DNA from: DAOUJI01 sp965237875
GTDB lineage: Bacteria > Chloroflexota > Dehalococcoidia > Lucifugimonadales > JAGWBF01
Length of the DNA stretch: 64,000 bases
Assembly (NCBI GenBank): GCA_965237875.1
Contig: CBDEGP010000001.1
Span: forward strand, 682,001 to 746,000
Reading direction: 5' to 3'
Part shown: positions 63,126 through 64,000 of the stretch, in pieces
Numbering within the stretch: the first letter of the stretch is position 1
Layout: each line of letters starts with the position of its first letter
Made by a program: the position numbers and the translations under genes
The notes under the pieces: generated by a model
What the model saw: the letters and a program-made list of their open reading frames with translations, nothing else
Databases searched by the model: none
What the model was told of the DNA's origin: nothing

Positions 63126-64000
63126 ATGGCCGATCGAGGACGGGTTGTGATTCACACTGCGCACAATGAACCCTTCGAGATACGGGAATACGACCTTCCG
63201 GACCCCGAACCGGGCGCGATCATTCTTAAGATTACGCAGGCGGGCATCTGCGGGTCCGACCTCCACACCTGGAGGGGAGACCAGATAAACATCCCCGTTC
63301 CTCCGGGAGGCCGGGTCATGGGCCACGAGGGCACGGGCGTAATCCACAAGATGGGCGCCGGAGTGACCACCGACAGCAACGGAGACCCAATCAAAGAGGG
63401 CGACCGTCTCATGCACGTGCACGTATTCCCCTGCTACCACTGTCACATGTGCATCAGAGGCGACACGAACTGGTGCGTCAACCGGGAATACCCGGAAGGT
63501 GACGTGTGGCCCTATTTCACGGGCACCTACGGCGACTACATTTACCTGCCTCCCAGACACCCGGCGTTCCGGGTGCCCGACGAGTTGAGCGACGACATCC
63601 TTGGGTTCGTAAACTGCGCGATGGGCACGGTCACCCAGGGCCTGATTCGGGCCCGCGCCCACGAGGGCGACCAGGTGGTCATCATGGGGGCGGGAGGACT
63701 CGGCCTCAACGCCGTAGCAATGGCCAGGGACATGGGCGCCGACCGGATAATCGTGCTTGACAGGCTGGAAAATCGCCTACAGTTGGCCGAGGACTTCGGC
63801 GCAGACGAGACCGTCAACATCGAGGAGTACAACACGCCGGAAACCAGGGTGCAACGGGTTTTCGAGCTGACCAGGGGCCGCGGCGCCGACATCGTCATGG
63901 AGCTGGTGGGCCGCCCCGACCTGATAGTCGAGGGCATCGACATGCTCAGCAACGGCGGCACGTTCGTGGAAATCGGCGACATCATTCCCGGTCCGACGGC
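63126..64000 (+). CDS. Zinc-binding alcohol dehydrogenase (3' partial)
   Basis: ATG 63126 behind TAGGAGG; the frame is open to the end of the window. 291 residues are visible: catalytic-zinc ligands in GICGSDLHTW and MGHEGTGVI, the structural-zinc cysteines CYHCHMCIRGDTNWC, and the Rossmann motif VVIMGAGGLGLNAVAMARDM with VLDRLENRLQLAEDFGADET. Medium-chain dehydrogenase/reductase, threonine/sorbitol dehydrogenase-like. The Asp after the third strand (VLDR) suggests NAD rather than NADP. Substrate unknown. Confidence 0.92.
   Translation, partial: MADRGRVVIHTAHNEPFEIREYDLPDPEPGAIILKITQAGICGSDLHTWRGDQINIPVPPGGRVMGHEGTGVIHKMGAGVTTDSNGDPIKEGDRLMHVHVFPCYHCHMCIRGDTNWCVNREYPEGDVWPYFTGTYGDYIYLPPRHPAFRVPDELSDDILGFVNCAMGTVTQGLIRARAHEGDQVVIMGAGGLGLNAVAMARDMGADRIIVLDRLENRLQLAEDFGADETVNIEEYNTPETRVQRVFELTRGRGADIVMELVGRPDLIVEGIDMLSNGGTFVEIGDIIPGPT

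Overview
The window is a high-GC, gene-dense bacterial segment. It probably comes from an uncultured Chloroflexota (Dehalococcoidia/SAR202-like) genome: the mix of luciferase-like flavin oxidoreductases, CaiB-type CoA transferase, GMC oxidoreductase, type II molybdenum hydroxylase (cox) genes and a glycine-initiated tmRNA tag fits that group. This placement is an inference from gene content. No rRNA gene is present.

The main discovery is a cluster of unannotated selenoproteins. Four genes contain five in-frame UGA codons at positions where their families have redox cysteines, and each UGA is followed, 18-22 nt later, by a perfect 6-7 bp stem-loop whose loop has G in its first two positions (the bacterial SECIS pattern). 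(1) 39707-40153 (-) is a ferredoxin:thioredoxin reductase catalytic subunit in which both redox-active cysteines, and only those, are UGA; the four Fe-S ligand cysteines remain Cys, predicting a diselenide active site. (2) 39442-39684 (-), next in the same operon, is a glutaredoxin-like protein with a U-G-P-C active site, a likely partner of the reductase. (3) 12518-13057 (-) is a UGSC-family selenoprotein. (4) 7426-7665 (+) is a small glutaredoxin-like protein with a penultimate-type C-terminal Sec. UGA is also an ordinary stop here, so this is not a variant genetic code.

Layout. 1-7.7 kb: end of a ComEA-like protein, ECF sigma/anti-sigma pair, copper ATPase, RecQ, Sec-glutaredoxin. 7.8-13.1 kb: general amino-acid ABC transporter (aapJQMP-like) and the UGSC gene. 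13.5-24 kb: LLM oxidoreductase, then two inverted, decayed IS1380-like copies flanking a peptide transporter (binding protein and two permeases, no ATPases) and an SMP-30-like lactonase. 24-31 kb: ThrS without TGS domain, then a DNA-repair group (ATP-dependent ligase divergent from an ImuB-like Y-family protein plus DUF6504, with a LexA-like box between), a formyl-THF cyclo-ligase-like gene and gamma-glutamyltransferase. 31-38 kb: serine hydrolase, LLM oxidoreductase, SirB1-like protein, GMC oxidoreductase, PHP phosphoesterase, NAD-dependent epimerase. 38-41.1 kb: DUF6941 and ribbon-helix-helix genes around a long palindrome, a MITE, the selenoprotein redox operon and tmRNA. 41.2-46.3 kb: ABC-2 exporter with a tandemly duplicated, broken permease, and a CoA transferase. 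46.5-53.1 kb: coxG divergent from coxSLMDE. 53.2-57.1 kb: Fic protein, CoA-transferase remnant, PD-(D/E)XK-like protein, FitAB/VapBC-type toxin-antitoxin, Lin0512 protein. 57.3-64 kb: nitroreductase, FMN-dependent alpha-hydroxy-acid oxidase, alpha/beta hydrolase, thiolase-like protein, IS1182 element and a truncated zinc alcohol dehydrogenase.
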